Below are positions 40,123 through 50,982 of a stretch of 64,000 nt of DNA, piece after piece. The notes under the pieces are model-generated. The model made no database searches. It was not told the origin of the DNA and worked only from the letters and a program-made list of their open reading frames with translations. Source of the stretch: Enterobacter sp. GTDB lineage: Bacteria > Pseudomonadota > Gammaproteobacteria > Enterobacterales > Enterobacteriaceae. Location of the stretch: the NCBI GenBank assembly GCA_022649305.1, contig JALCNW010000004.1:1-64000 (forward strand). The letters run 5' to 3'. The first letter of the stretch is position 1, and the number at the start of each line of letters is the position of its first letter. The translations under genes and the position numbers were made by a program.

Positions 40123-40614
40123 ATGTATTCAGTATCAAAGTATATTTTTTATACCACTCTGATTCTTTATGTCCTGACATTACTAACTGTCAGCTATGTT
40201 GGTGTCTATTTAACTTATGTGGCTATTCCGGTGATTGTTGTTTCTGGATTATTAATGAAACTTCTCGGTAAAAGAAAGAATAAATCAGGAGAAGTATCAA
40301 ATGTTGTAGCCAGGGTGCTCAATGATACAAATGCCGGGCTGGAACGTTTTAATGAAGGCATGCACTGGTTCAATGAGAAAAACAGAATCATAAATGAAAA
40401 AACAAAACCTCTTAACGAACAAATTCATGCAATAAGAATGAAAATGATTGAGCCGGAGGTAAAGTTAAAATATGAAAGTGACCCTGAAAAAAGGAAAGCA
40501 CTTAATGCTTTAATTGAAACTATGGAAAAAGATATCAGGATTATAGAATCCCAGAAAAATGAAATTAAAATGGCGATAGAGATAGATATTGCCCGCAAAA
40601 GTATTAATGAATAA
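40123..40614 (+). CDS. Membrane-anchored coiled-coil protein
   Basis: A 163-residue protein with two hydrophobic segments (residues about 7-30 and 33-48), then a long charged helical region likely to form a coiled coil (about 75-160). No enzymatic motif. It begins an AT-rich cluster that follows the hsd operon. It could be a membrane partner of the nucleases that follow, but nothing shows this directly. Confidence 0.6.
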   Translation: MYSVSKYIFYTTLILYVLTLLTVSYVGVYLTYVAIPVIVVSGLLMKLLGKRKNKSGEVSNVVARVLNDTNAGLERFNEGMHWFNEKNRIINEKTKPLNEQIHAIRMKMIEPEVKLKYESDPEKRKALNALIETMEKDIRIIESQKNEIKMAIEIDIARKSINE

Positions 40615-40717
40615 TATTTGAGTTTTCTGCATGGATATTGATTAACAGTGACAGTTTTCAATAACTAAAATATCAAACAAATGGCATAGTAAACATGATT
40701 GTTAAAGGGAGGTTGAA

Positions 40718-41845
40718 TTGCATTCTGAAGCGTTGGCTATCGAATTTATTGAACAACTGAAAGGCATCTCGGTTGAGGATAATGTTGAATTCAATTTTTT
40801 TGAATTGGGAGGTTCCGGATATCTCGAAAACCCAACAACGGATTTGATGGCTTTGTTTATGGGAGCCCAGAAAATGGTGCCGCCATGGTTGCTAAAAGCA
40901 TTGTTATGTTGCCTGGATGATTCCCTCGATGTTGATGAAATTGATTTCACCTCTCTGGAATTAATGAGAGAAGCCAGAACAGAGGATGGGAAATATCTGG
41001 ATATTCTTATCAGACATGATGAATTCATCATAGGTATTGAGCATAAAGTTTTGGCTGATACATATAATCCTTTTCCCAGCTATGTAAGTCTCATTGATAG
41101 TTACGGCGGCAACAATCAAAATCTATTTCGTTGTATATTAAAGCCTGATGGTAACTGCGCTAAAGGCGTAGAAGGTTGGCAACTTATCAATTATTCACTG
41201 CTGCTGGAAACCGCCATCCGACGTCTGGGGTTGGAGATGATGAATCAAGAGTTCAGCAAGTGGACTGTTTTTTATCAGGAGTTTTTAAGTCATCTTAAAA
41301 AATTGAGTGAGGTTAGTATGGATAAGGTATCTGATAAAAATGTGGAGTTTGTCACTGAAAATTTCACGGCTTTGATAAAATCGGTTCAATTGCTGGAAAT
41401 GTACCAAAATGCTATCACCGAGGAAGCTAAATCGGTTGTCTCAGAGGTATTGCCTGATATTCATATTGCAACAGGTATTAATAACTGGAAGGGTTACTAT
41501 AAAGCAATTCATCTGATGCCCGGATGCTGGGGGCAAGGTAAAACAGGAATTACGTTAGTTTATCGCCCTTCAGAGGATGGACGAGATGAAGCTGAGTTCT
41601 ACGTATATGGCTGGGTACATTCGGATGATTACCCTGAAGTTAATGCACTAAAAGAAGAAATACGAGTTGCTTTAAGTGCTGGTGATTTCATTCCAACCGC
41701 TAGCCCTGAGGACTACGAAGTATCAATTACTGGGAAGGGAAAAGTGCTTGAACTGAGTTTTTGGGGGAACACCAGAAGCAAAAAAGATGCACTGGTTCTT
41801 CTTAAGGATATGACGGAGTGGATGGACTCAAAAATAAGAACATAA
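40718..41845 (+). CDS. PDDEXK_4-type nuclease
   Basis: A 375-residue protein whose N-terminal domain has the PD-(D/E)XK core: GYLENPTTDLMALFM near 35-48, then D95 (YLDILI) and E108-x-K110 (IGIEHKV). Families of this type are common in defence islands as stand-alone effectors. The start is TTG 40718 with GGGAGG 5 bp upstream; no ATG fits better. The C-terminal half is of unknown fold. Confidence 0.75.
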   Translation: MHSEALAIEFIEQLKGISVEDNVEFNFFELGGSGYLENPTTDLMALFMGAQKMVPPWLLKALLCCLDDSLDVDEIDFTSLELMREARTEDGKYLDILIRHDEFIIGIEHKVLADTYNPFPSYVSLIDSYGGNNQNLFRCILKPDGNCAKGVEGWQLINYSLLLETAIRRLGLEMMNQEFSKWTVFYQEFLSHLKKLSEVSMDKVSDKNVEFVTENFTALIKSVQLLEMYQNAITEEAKSVVSEVLPDIHIATGINNWKGYYKAIHLMPGCWGQGKTGITLVYRPSEDGRDEAEFYVYGWVHSDDYPEVNALKEEIRVALSAGDFIPTASPEDYEVSITGKGKVLELSFWGNTRSKKDALVLLKDMTEWMDSKIRT

Positions 41846-41949
41846 ATTAATATGACTGCGTTATGATGATCTTTTTTAAATTGTGGATTATTAGGCAGGA
41901 AATTAAAGTGTCGAATAGTCAGATATTGGAATAAAAGGAGAATATTCAA

Positions 41950-43131
41950 ATGATTTATCAGTGTGATACTTGCAGTAGAACGACTTTTGAGGTTAATTGT
42001 CCCTGGTGTAGTGGAGTTTCGCCTGTAAAAACGTCTGCATGGGGTTCAGCATCATTGACCACACAAGCAATAGATATACAACGTATGACACCATTGAATC
42101 CATCGTTTTATCCCGAGTTTCAGTATCGTTCAAAAGGTGTGCTGAAAGACCTGTTTGGGAAAAAGAAAGAACAAACTCAGCTTAATCAATTACTTGAAAA
42201 TGTTCTCGAAAAATACTCCAGTTTAAAAGATCCATATTTTACTAACTTCATTTACACTTCCAGATTCTCACATAATAATAAATCGGAAGCAGATTTCCCA
42301 ACAGATAATGGTACATACTCCGAATTACAACTTTTCCGTGAGGTGTTGGTTAGAAAAGGGTTCAATGAGCTTGAGGAATTACCTGAGCTATTAGATAAAT
42401 TACTCCTTACCACGTCATTTAACGCTCTTTATTATGGTTTCGCGAAGGAAGTTAAACGGCATATTAAATCTACACTTACTGAATCCTTGAAATCATGGAT
42501 TGAGGAAGCAGGTACCACTTTTCGGGCAGATCTTTCATTATTTCTATTCTATATATGGAGTAATAAAATAGATTTCTCATCAGTAGAATTCAATGAAAAA
42601 GCGGAGGCCACGCCTGGTGTTCCTTTGGTTTTATTCGATGAAGTTAAAAAATACTTAGCTGTGTGCGAACGTATTTATTTTGATATTCTGGTTGATAGAT
42701 TAGCTACACGGCTTGAGCATTTTAACCCTAACAAATTCGTCACCATGTATTTAGTTGACGCAATGGACGGCTTCCAGTTTGAAGATTTCCTTGTGGAAGT
42801 ATTCCAGACTATGGGTTATGACGTCAAAGAAACCAAGAGAACGCAAGATCAGGGTGCAGATCTTTTCGTCACTCGATTTGGTAAGGATATGGTTATTCAG
42901 GCGAAAAATTATTCTGGTTCTGTAGGTAACTCGGCGGTGCAGCAGGTGATCTCTGCTAAAACGTTCTATGGTTGTGATGAGGCGATGGTTGTGACTAATT
43001 CCTACTTCACACGCTCAGCTAAAGAGTTAGCTGAGTCAGCCTTGGTACGTCTGATCGACAGGGATGAACTGCAAAAGTATCTGGATGATTACAATCAGAA
43101 GATAATCGAAGATTTCCAGTCAAACTCGTAA
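41950..43131 (+). CDS. Mrr-like restriction endonuclease with N-terminal zinc motif
   Basis: A 393-residue protein. An N-terminal CDTC...CPWC (Cys 5, 8, 17, 20) looks like a zinc ribbon. The C-terminal 120 residues are an Mrr_cat domain: DGFQFEDFLVEVFQTMGYDV, GADLFV (D304), then VIQAKNY (Q317, K319) and AMVVTNSYFT. Mrr-type enzymes cut modified or foreign DNA. Separated by about 105 bp from the previous nuclease gene. Confidence 0.8.
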   Translation: MIYQCDTCSRTTFEVNCPWCSGVSPVKTSAWGSASLTTQAIDIQRMTPLNPSFYPEFQYRSKGVLKDLFGKKKEQTQLNQLLENVLEKYSSLKDPYFTNFIYTSRFSHNNKSEADFPTDNGTYSELQLFREVLVRKGFNELEELPELLDKLLLTTSFNALYYGFAKEVKRHIKSTLTESLKSWIEEAGTTFRADLSLFLFYIWSNKIDFSSVEFNEKAEATPGVPLVLFDEVKKYLAVCERIYFDILVDRLATRLEHFNPNKFVTMYLVDAMDGFQFEDFLVEVFQTMGYDVKETKRTQDQGADLFVTRFGKDMVIQAKNYSGSVGNSAVQQVISAKTFYGCDEAMVVTNSYFTRSAKELAESALVRLIDRDELQKYLDDYNQKIIEDFQSNS

Positions 43132-43564
43132 CTTTGCAGTCATATAAATATAGCAAAGGACAGGTAGGCCTCCGTGAGAGGGGGACTTACCTGTATTGTT
43201 CTGAGGTGAGTAAAGCACTTCTGCTCAGGTGGCCAAATTCAGTAACCACTTCATTCATATGAGACTTAATGGCCTCGTCATCTAGCCAGAAAGCCATTGA
43301 GCCAAGGTTGAGAAGGGCTTTTTGTAGGTGTGCCAATTGGTGGCTCTGAACTTCTGGTATACGACATGACTGCATGTGTTGTCAGCAAATGCTTTAACAG
43401 GTCCTTCAGCTCAGCAAAAGCTCGATTTTTTCATCAAAGCCCAATTGGCGATGAAGATCACCAAAAATGATATGTTGCTTATATATACAGTACCAAATTC
43501 GATTTTCTCCCTATAAGATAGATTGTATTTCCGCGGGTGTGGTTTACAAGGAAAGGCTGTCAGC
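43132..43564. other. 433-bp gap before the sigma-factor operon
   Basis: Holds a 7-bp hairpin (ACAGGTA at 43160-43166 with TACCTGT at 43188-43194) that could end the Mrr-like transcript. A minus-strand 62-codon frame at 43187-43375 has plausible residues but no ribosome binding site. The AT-rich 43440-43545 stretch probably holds the operon promoter; I cannot place its elements. Confidence 0.45.
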
Positions 43565-45616
43565 ATGCATCGCTCTGTTTCTAAGTTTTATCGCATCCCC
43601 CCTTTACTTATTCGGGCGCTAAAAAGCGGGGTCGCCTCCGTGGTGGAGTTTCATCTCAGCAAGGGATTGCCGAAAGATTCACGAGATTCTCTGGGAAATA
43701 GCCCATTGATGATTGCGGCCCAGAATGGGCATTTCGCTCTTTGCGAAATGTTGTTGTGTGCGGGTGTCGATGTTGAGCATCAAAACAACCTCGGGTTTTG
43801 CGCCAGTGACCTCGCGCAGGAGCAAACGCTGCGTGATCTGTTAGCTCGTTATCGGCAATCTCCTCCGCCTGACGGGCAGCAACTAGCAGGGGGGCTAGAT
43901 GATGAGGCAAACGTTGAGCTTGTAATTGAAGCCGATGTCGAAACAGAACCTCCCGAAACCGAAGACGCAATGGATTTTATGCAGTGGGATGCTGAAATCG
44001 AATCGGAACCCGCCGAAGATAATCTGACATTACGACACGCTTCCGCTGAGGCTCAGCAATTATTATCCCGCTATCGCCCGATAGATAACGCTGCTGAGTG
44101 GATCGATATCGAACTCTCCCTTCCTGACCCGCCGACGCCAGTTTCTCACTCTCCGCAAAATTATCCCCATTTCTCAACGTTGCTCACTAGCGCACTGGAT
44201 GCCGGTCATATCTCTGTTCGTGACATTCGGTCTGCCGGGGAAGATGATTTCGGCATGCCGTGGCCTGAATTCCGGCTCAGCGTAGAGGCATTGATCAAGG
44301 ACTTACCTTTGATTGTGGATGGCGATGAGGCTTTCCCGGAAAGTGATGCCTCTGGGGAATTAGCGGCGAGTGATGATCTCGAGCCCTGGTTTGACGCTTT
44401 CGGTGCATTGCGGCAGTCCGGCATCTTTGAACGTTATCTTGTGGACATTCGCCAATGGGATGTCGTCGATAAAACAAAGGAAGAGCGACTCGGGCAGCGC
44501 ATGGATACGGCGCTTATCAACTTGATGACGATCCTGGCGAGATTACCCGAAGCAGAATATCTACAGTTGCTGCATCCGAATTGCCTTCCCGCGACATCGC
44601 CTGAGATTACTGAAGAGGATGACGACGCGGAAGAAGCGGATGAGGAAATCTCTTCCGCAGCCGATGACGATGACGCCATCACCTTTAACGATCTGCTCAT
44701 TCTGCTGAGAAGTGGGAAAGCTGAAGAGTACCAGGATAATCATATCCCTCGCCCGGAGTACCGTGACCTGCAGCAGATAGTCGAGCGCGCCCAAACGCTC
44801 ATCCCTGATGAATGCCATAATGTCAATCTGTATGTCAGTAGTTACAGAGACGCATGGAAGGGGTTTATCCACGCCAATTTACGTCTTGTGGTCGCGATTG
44901 CGAAAAAACACTGCGGGCGAGGATTAGATATCGAGGACCTGATCCAGGAAGGTAATCTGGGCTTGATCAAGGCCGTTGAAAAATTCGACTATCGGCGTGG
45001 ATTCAAATTCTCTACCTATGCCTCCTGGTGGATCCGCCAGAAGATCAGCCGCGCGATTGCCGATCAGGCTCAGCTCATTCGTTTACCCGTTCACTTCTAT
45101 GAGCATTTCAGGCGTTGGCGGAGCAGTCGGGATCAGTTGCTGCATCGCCAGGGGATAACGCCCACCCTCAGACGGTTGCAGGAAATGACCGACCTGCCAG
45201 AGCGTCAACTTCTTCAGATGGCTAAATATGAAGAACAGACGGTGCTGATTGGTGATTTTCATGAAGACGCTCAGGACCGCGAAGCAGCATTGTCGGGAGA
45301 CGCGCTGCTGACCAGAAGGGATTTCACCAGTGCTCCCGTTCAGTCTCTGGAGCTAAGAGAACATATTTCATCGGTCCTGAATACGCTGTTGCCACGCGAA
45401 ACACAGATCATAAAAATGCGTTTTGGCATCGGTATGACGCAAGATTTCACGCTGGAAGAGGTGGGTAAACAGTTTGATGTCACGCGAGAAAGGATACGTC
45501 AGATAGAAGCCAAAGCGCTCCGTAAGCTCCGTCATCACAGCCGGGCGTCGAAATTAGGCGGCTTCGTCGAACAGTGGGAAACCGCGTTGAGCGAGATGCA
45601 GGAAGAAGAAGAATGA
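43565..45616 (+). CDS. Ankyrin-repeat RpoD-like sigma factor
   Basis: A 683-residue fusion. Residues about 13-95 are ankyrin repeats ([20 protein letters not shown], then a second [11 protein letters not shown] unit). About 100-420 is an acidic linker and unknown middle part. The rest is a full sigma-70 module: region 2 (434-510, including [20 protein letters not shown] and [12 protein letters not shown]), region 3 (511-585) and region 4 (596-660, [20 protein letters not shown]). Regions 2.4 and 4.2 are very close to housekeeping RpoD. ATG 43565 has AAGGAAAGG upstream; an upstream TTG at 43523 is less likely. ATGA overlap with the ATPase gene. Confidence 0.85.
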   Translation: MHRSVSKFYRIPPLLIRALKSGVASVVEFHLSKGLPKDSRDSLGNSPLMIAAQNGHFALCEMLLCAGVDVEHQNNLGFCASDLAQEQTLRDLLARYRQSPPPDGQQLAGGLDDEANVELVIEADVETEPPETEDAMDFMQWDAEIESEPAEDNLTLRHASAEAQQLLSRYRPIDNAAEWIDIELSLPDPPTPVSHSPQNYPHFSTLLTSALDAGHISVRDIRSAGEDDFGMPWPEFRLSVEALIKDLPLIVDGDEAFPESDASGELAASDDLEPWFDAFGALRQSGIFERYLVDIRQWDVVDKTKEERLGQRMDTALINLMTILARLPEAEYLQLLHPNCLPATSPEITEEDDDAEEADEEISSAADDDDAITFNDLLILLRSGKAEEYQDNHIPRPEYRDLQQIVERAQTLIPDECHNVNLYVSSYRDAWKGFIHANLRLVVAIAKKHCGRGLDIEDLIQEGNLGLIKAVEKFDYRRGFKFSTYASWWIRQKISRAIADQAQLIRLPVHFYEHFRRWRSSRDQLLHRQGITPTLRRLQEMTDLPERQLLQMAKYEEQTVLIGDFHEDAQDREAALSGDALLTRRDFTSAPVQSLELREHISSVLNTLLPRETQIIKMRFGIGMTQDFTLEEVGKQFDVTRERIRQIEAKALRKLRHHSRASKLGGFVEQWETALSEMQEEEE

Positions 45617-47115
45617 CGACCATGCGCCATGCGCCACCGAATGCAGCCATTATGATCGAAGCTCTGCGAGGGCTCGGCTACAACACCGCCACCGCACTGG
45701 CTGATATCATCGACAACAGCATCAGTGCTGGTGCCCGTAAGGTCGATCTGACTTTTCACTGGCGTGAGTCGGATTGCTATATTGTGGTTCGGGATAATGG
45801 TTGCGGCATGTCGGCCGCTGAACTGGATGTTGCGATGCGGCTGGGGGTCAAAAACCCGCTGACAAAGCGTCCAGGACACGATCTGGGCCGCTTCGGTCTT
45901 GGACTCAAAACCGCCTCCTTTTCGCAATGTCGTCGCCTGACGGTCTCCTCTAAAAAAGAGGGGGTAACGACCATCCTGCGGTGGGATCTGGACATTCTCG
46001 CCGCCAGTACGGACGACGGTTGGTATTTGCTTGAAGGTGCTGACCCAGGGAGCCAGGAGGCGTTAGCAAATGCGGAACCTGACTCCCACGGTACGGTGGT
46101 GCTGTGGGACGTTTTAGACCGAATTGTCACCCCCGGCTACGGTGAGAAAGATTTCCTCAATCTGATGGATGGCGTTGAACAACATCTGGCGATGGTATTT
46201 CACCGATTCCTTGAGGGGAACGCTCCCCGACTCACTCTCACCCTCAATGGTCGCAAAATTAAAGCCTGGGATCCCTTTCTCAGCGGGCATCCTTCCAAGC
46301 CCTGGCATTCGCCTTCGGCAATGGCGCCAGGCGCTCCTGCCGTGAAGGTGGAGTGTCATGTTCTGCCGCATCAGGATCACCTGACGACGCAGGAGTATCA
46401 ACAGGCTCAAGGACCGGCTGGCTGGACGGCTCAGCAAGGATTTTATGTATACCGGAATGAGCGATTGCTGGTGGCGGGCAACTGGCTTGGACTTGGAAAT
46501 CCCCGGGCCTGGACGAAAGATGAAACCCACCGCCTTGCGCGGATCCGTCTGGATATCCCTAATGATACCGACATAGACTGGAAGATTGATATTCGTAAAT
46601 CGATGGCGCGCCCGCCGGTTTCGCTGCGTCCCTGGTTAACTCAGCTGGCGCAATCAACACGCGATCGTGCGGTGAGGACATTTGCCAAACGCGGGAAAAT
46701 GAATAAGCGCAAGCCCGGCGAGGAACTCGTTCATCTCTGGCAGGCGCAGAAGACGTCATCAGGTGTTCGTTACCAGATTTCGTTACAACATCCTGTCATC
46801 AGCAATGTCCTTTCGCAGGCTGGTGAGTTATCCCCACAAATTCAGGCCATGCTAAGACTGATTGAGGAAACCGTTCCGGTTCAGCAAATCTGGCTTGATA
46901 CGGCTGAGACAAAAGAGACGCCGCGGACAGGCTTTGAAACCGCGCCGTCCGCAGAGGTGTTATCCGTATTGCAGGTCATGTACCAGACCCTGGTTGGTCA
47001 GCAGGCGATGTCACCGGCGCTGGCGAAACAGCATCTGCAAAATATGGAACCTTTCGATAATTATCCCGAATTAATTGCACAACTCCCCGACGATCAACAA
47101 GAGAAATCGCTATGA
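45613..47115 (+). CDS. MORC/MutL-like GHKL ATPase
   Basis: A 500-residue protein with an N-terminal Bergerat fold: [13 protein letters not shown] (Asp34-Asn35), DNGCGM (61-66) and [13 protein letters not shown] (92-104). It belongs with bacterial MORC-type ATPases that Iyer, Abhiman and Aravind linked to restriction-like operons. The C-terminal half, after about residue 330, is of unknown fold. Such ATPases are thought to clamp or remodel DNA. ATG 45613 overlaps the sigma stop and its own stop overlaps the Z1 gene (both ATGA). Confidence 0.88.
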   Translation: MTTMRHAPPNAAIMIEALRGLGYNTATALADIIDNSISAGARKVDLTFHWRESDCYIVVRDNGCGMSAAELDVAMRLGVKNPLTKRPGHDLGRFGLGLKTASFSQCRRLTVSSKKEGVTTILRWDLDILAASTDDGWYLLEGADPGSQEALANAEPDSHGTVVLWDVLDRIVTPGYGEKDFLNLMDGVEQHLAMVFHRFLEGNAPRLTLTLNGRKIKAWDPFLSGHPSKPWHSPSAMAPGAPAVKVECHVLPHQDHLTTQEYQQAQGPAGWTAQQGFYVYRNERLLVAGNWLGLGNPRAWTKDETHRLARIRLDIPNDTDIDWKIDIRKSMARPPVSLRPWLTQLAQSTRDRAVRTFAKRGKMNKRKPGEELVHLWQAQKTSSGVRYQISLQHPVISNVLSQAGELSPQIQAMLRLIEETVPVQQIWLDTAETKETPRTGFETAPSAEVLSVLQVMYQTLVGQQAMSPALAKQHLQNMEPFDNYPELIAQLPDDQQEKSL

Positions 47116-49970
47116 GTCTGAATCCCCTGGATGACACGCAACTGAGTGTATTGCAGATTGTGCAAACGCTCCTGCAAGGCCAGGATAAAAGCACGATCAC
47201 CGCTGGCATTCTGCGCCAACATATTGACATGGTTTGTCAGATGAAACCGGAGTGGAGCCGGCTTGATAACCGGGAGATTCTGGTCGAAGAGTTGATCCGC
47301 CGTTATAGCATCTGGATGGGCGAAGATACTTCTCTGAGTAATGATGAAGGACATCAACCTTGGCTGACCGCAGATGCGAAACGCGAGTGGCGCTACTGGC
47401 ATCGATATCGCCAATGGCTTGGTAAAACGATGCCCTGGGGAGTCTTGGATACCCTTGACCGTTCAACGGATCGTGTTCTGGGATTACTTGAGCAGCCAGG
47501 GCGGGAAGGGCGCTGGGACCGGCGTGGTCTGGTGGTCGGCCATGTTCAGTCGGGGAAAACCAGCCACTATACCGGTCTAATCTGTAAAGCCGCGGATGCG
47601 GGATATAAGATAATCATTGTGCTTGCGGGTTTGCATAATAACCTCCGCTCGCAGACCCAAATGCGTCTGGATGAAGGATTTCTTGGCTACGAGACGAGTC
47701 CACTCAGAGAAAAAGTGACCATCATTGGGGTGGGCGATATTGATAGCGATCCCGTCATTCGTCCCAATTACGTCACCAACCGATCTGAAAAGGGCGACTT
47801 CAGTGCCGGAGTGGCTAAGAATCTGGGAATCAGCCCCGAGCAACGGCCCTGGCTGTTCGTGGTAAAGAAAAATAAATCTATTCTGAAACGCCTGCATACC
47901 TGGATTGAGAACCATGTTGCCACCAGCGTTGACCCCGTCACCGGAAAGCGTTTTGTTTCGGAATTACCGCTGCTGATGATTGATGATGAAGCGGATAATG
48001 CCTCAGTTGATACGGGGGAAGTCGTCTACGATGACGATGGAAAACCGGATGCTGAACATCAGCCAACCGCAATCAATAGCCTGATTCGTAAGCTGTTGAT
48101 GCAGTTCAGCCGTAAGGCGTATGTTGGCTATACTGCCACGCCCTTTGCCAATATTTTTATTCACGAGAGCAATGAAACGCGTGATGAAGGCCCGGATTTG
48201 TTCCCTTCCGCCTTTATCATTAACCTCGGCGCACCTTCTAATTACATCGGCCCGGCGAGGGTATTTGGTCGGGCCGCCGCGGAAGGGCGGACCGGTGAAC
48301 TGCCTTTGATCAGGCGGGTGAGCGATCATTGCAGCGATGACGGAAAAAGAGGGTGGATGCCGGTTTCTCATAAGAGCTCGCACTATCCCACGCTCGATAC
48401 GCTAACCCATTTCCCGGACTCGTTAAAACACGCCATCGATAGCTTTTTGCTGGCGTGCTGTGTCAGAGAATTACGCGGTCAGGGAGATAAACACAGTTCG
48501 ATGCTGGTCCATGTGACCCGCTTCAATAAAGTGCAATCGGTCGTTTATGAGCATATTGACGCCTACATTCAGGACGTGAAACAGCGACTGACGCGAAGGA
48601 TTGGACACGAGCCTTTTTTACATCAGCTTGAATCTCTCTGGCAGGCCGACTTTTTGCCGACTGGTCAGACGATTCGCGACGTCATGCCGCAGCAGATTCC
48701 GGACGACGCCTTTGCGTGGCGGGAGATCGTCGACAAGCTGTATACCGTGATCGAAAACGTGTCGGTACGAATGATAAACGGAACGGCGAAGGATGCGCTT
48801 GATTATTCGGACAGTGCGACAGGCTTAAAAGTCATTGCGATTGGCGGAGACAAACTGGCTCGAGGGCTAACGCTTGAGGGATTATGCACCAGTTATTTCT
48901 TACGCGCCTCCCGCATGTATGACACGTTAATGCAGATGGGGCGCTGGTTTGGCTATCGACAGGGATATCTGGATGTATGTCGGCTGTATACCACCGATGA
49001 GCTGATTGAATGGTTTGAGCACATTGCGGATGCCTCAGAAGAGCTGCGGGAAGAGTTTGAAAATATGGTCGCCAGCGGCGGAACCCCGCGTGATTTCGGG
49101 CTAAAAGTGAAATCACACCCCGTGTTAATGGTGACATCCCCCTTAAAAATGCGTAGCGCGCGCTCACTATGGCTCTCTTTCAGTGGCACGGTGGTCGAAA
49201 CGATTTCGTTGTTTAAAGAACCGGAGTACCACAAGCGTAACTACGCGGCCTTCCAGCATCTGACCGGGCGTGTCGGTTCTGGCGCGCCGATCCCTGAGAG
49301 ACGGCGTGCAGAGAAGATTGAAAAATGGAAAGGGGTCATTTGGCAAAACGTCTCTCCCGAGCCGATCATTGATTTCTTAACGGAATATGAAACCCACGCT
49401 CAGGCCAGGAAAGCCAACAGCAAACTGCTGGCGGATTTCATTACGCGGATGAATCGTGTTGATGAACTCACCCAATGGACGGTGGCGGTGATAGGGGGGG
49501 GCGTCGATCGTCATCATGCTGTCTGTGGCTTCCCCGTCCCGCTTATGATGCGTAAAGCGTCTGAGGGGGTCACTGACCGCTATTCTATTGGCCGTTTACT
49601 TTCCCCACGCGATGAAGGGATTGACTGCGATGAATCGACCTGGCTTGCCGCGTTGGCCGAAACGCAGCGTATTTTTCATGCCGATCCCGGACGCAATGAA
49701 GGGCGAGAGGAGCCCGTCATTCCTGGTGGCGTAGTACTGCGTCGGATCAAAGGATTTGGCATAAACGACATCCCGGCACAGCGTCAAAAAGGGCTATTGC
49801 TCATTTACTTACTGGACCCGCAACAGGCGTTGTCGGCAGCGGAATATCAGGACGATGCCTTGCCGGTGGTGGCTTTTGGCATCAGTTTTCCGGGAAGCCG
49901 CAGTGGGGTAACGGTGGAGTACAAAGTGAACAACGTACTGTGGGAGCAAGAGTATGGTGCGGCTGAGTAA
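47112..49970 (+). CDS. Z1-domain helicase-like ATPase
   Basis: A 952-residue superfamily 2-like ATPase. Walker A is GHVQSGKT (143-150), Walker B/DEAD-like is DDEAD (291-295), motif III is GYTATPF (339-345). The Z1 signature has GGDKLARGLTLEGL (578-591) and QMGRWFGYR (608-616). Z1 proteins accompany MORC ATPases, DUF4420 nucleases and AIPR proteins in predicted anti-phage operons. It overlaps the nuclease gene by 17 bp. Confidence 0.9.
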   Translation: MSLNPLDDTQLSVLQIVQTLLQGQDKSTITAGILRQHIDMVCQMKPEWSRLDNREILVEELIRRYSIWMGEDTSLSNDEGHQPWLTADAKREWRYWHRYRQWLGKTMPWGVLDTLDRSTDRVLGLLEQPGREGRWDRRGLVVGHVQSGKTSHYTGLICKAADAGYKIIIVLAGLHNNLRSQTQMRLDEGFLGYETSPLREKVTIIGVGDIDSDPVIRPNYVTNRSEKGDFSAGVAKNLGISPEQRPWLFVVKKNKSILKRLHTWIENHVATSVDPVTGKRFVSELPLLMIDDEADNASVDTGEVVYDDDGKPDAEHQPTAINSLIRKLLMQFSRKAYVGYTATPFANIFIHESNETRDEGPDLFPSAFIINLGAPSNYIGPARVFGRAAAEGRTGELPLIRRVSDHCSDDGKRGWMPVSHKSSHYPTLDTLTHFPDSLKHAIDSFLLACCVRELRGQGDKHSSMLVHVTRFNKVQSVVYEHIDAYIQDVKQRLTRRIGHEPFLHQLESLWQADFLPTGQTIRDVMPQQIPDDAFAWREIVDKLYTVIENVSVRMINGTAKDALDYSDSATGLKVIAIGGDKLARGLTLEGLCTSYFLRASRMYDTLMQMGRWFGYRQGYLDVCRLYTTDELIEWFEHIADASEELREEFENMVASGGTPRDFGLKVKSHPVLMVTSPLKMRSARSLWLSFSGTVVETISLFKEPEYHKRNYAAFQHLTGRVGSGAPIPERRRAEKIEKWKGVIWQNVSPEPIIDFLTEYETHAQARKANSKLLADFITRMNRVDELTQWTVAVIGGGVDRHHAVCGFPVPLMMRKASEGVTDRYSIGRLLSPRDEGIDCDESTWLAALAETQRIFHADPGRNEGREEPVIPGGVVLRRIKGFGINDIPAQRQKGLLLIYLLDPQQALSAAEYQDDALPVVAFGISFPGSRSGVTVEYKVNNVLWEQEYGAAE

Positions 49971-50982
49971 AGATGATCTGCTGGCGGCCTGGAAAGCCTT
50001 AGATCGATCTCAGATAGACGAACAGCCCGGCGCTCAGGGCTGGCGCGGGATTCGGCTTTTTACGCACCAGGGCTGTAGCTTTCATGCCGGGCGTCGTCAG
50101 CCTGATAATGAAGAAATGCTGATTGCCGTGTTTCCTCATCCTCTTTCGCCGGGGTCGACGGCGCTGCCGTCCAGTAAAGGATTTCGCGTTGAGATGACTG
50201 GAACAGAGGAGGGGCGGCAGAACGGTTTGATGATCCGTCGTCAGCAAACGGGGAATGCGGATGTCTTTACGACGATGATTCTGGATATTCTCCATTCGCT
50301 CCTGAACGTTTCTGAACCGCGTCTGTTTGAAACCCTGCTCCGTCGGATTCGTTTATGGCAGGCGTTTATGGAGCGCGATACCCGTCCACTCAGTCATGAA
50401 GAAGAAGTGGGGTTAATCGGGGAATTGACGTGTCTGGAGCGGTTAATCGAGAGCGATCTTGCGCCGTCAACGGCAGTCGAAGCATGGGTAGGACCGCAGC
50501 ATGGCCTACAGGATTTTGAACTCGATGAACGCGCCATTGAGGTAAAAAGCACCACAGCAGAGCAGGGCTTTTGCGTAACCATCCACGCGCTTGAACAACT
50601 GGACTGGCAGCGGCCTGGCTCGCTCATGTTGTGCGGTTTGCGCTTCAGCGAGCATCCCACCGGCGCGACCCTGAATGACCTCATTTACCGTCTTCGTCAG
50701 CGGTTTGAGGGAAACGCTCCGGCGGCCTGTCTTTTTGAGGGATCGCTTTGTCACGTCGGATATTTCACTGAACATGCTGAATTCTATACACGTCATTTCT
50801 TGCTGACAGAGGCGTTTGCACTTCCGATTGAAGCGGATTTTCCCTCTTTGACGCATGCCAATGTCCCGTTGCCGGTGGTGAGTGCGTGCTATCAACTCGA
50901 ACTCCAGACACTTATTCCTCAGGCTCAAAATTTTAACCATTGCTTGTCAGACTTTGCAGGATTACCGCATGGAACTTATTGA
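49954..50982 (+). CDS. PD-(D/E)XK motif protein (DUF4420 type)
   Basis: A 342-residue nuclease-like protein. EEEVGLIGELTCLERL near 149-164 is followed by WVGPQHGLQDFEL with D187 and by IEVKST with E196 and K198, a complete PD-(D/E)XK site. This matches the putative PD-(D/E)XK family PF14390/DUF4420 that sits next to Z1 genes. Probable DNA-cleaving component. It overlaps the AIPR gene by 14 bp. Confidence 0.85.
   Translation: MVRLSKDDLLAAWKALDRSQIDEQPGAQGWRGIRLFTHQGCSFHAGRRQPDNEEMLIAVFPHPLSPGSTALPSSKGFRVEMTGTEEGRQNGLMIRRQQTGNADVFTTMILDILHSLLNVSEPRLFETLLRRIRLWQAFMERDTRPLSHEEEVGLIGELTCLERLIESDLAPSTAVEAWVGPQHGLQDFELDERAIEVKSTTAEQGFCVTIHALEQLDWQRPGSLMLCGLRFSEHPTGATLNDLIYRLRQRFEGNAPAACLFEGSLCHVGYFTEHAEFYTRHFLLTEAFALPIEADFPSLTHANVPLPVVSACYQLELQTLIPQAQNFNHCLSDFAGLPHGTY

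Noticed and set aside
43187..43375. Minus-strand 62-codon frame before the sigma gene
   Set aside because: Residue content is plausible, but there is no ribosome binding site and no recognised family; mentioned only in the gap entry.
43523..43564. Upstream TTG start for the sigma factor
   Set aside because: Adds 14 residues without ribosome binding site; ATG 43565 has AAGGAAAGG in the right place.
43565..45616. Second housekeeping rpoD
   Set aside because: The ankyrin N-terminus, acidic linker and operon overlap with defence genes argue against a general sigma.
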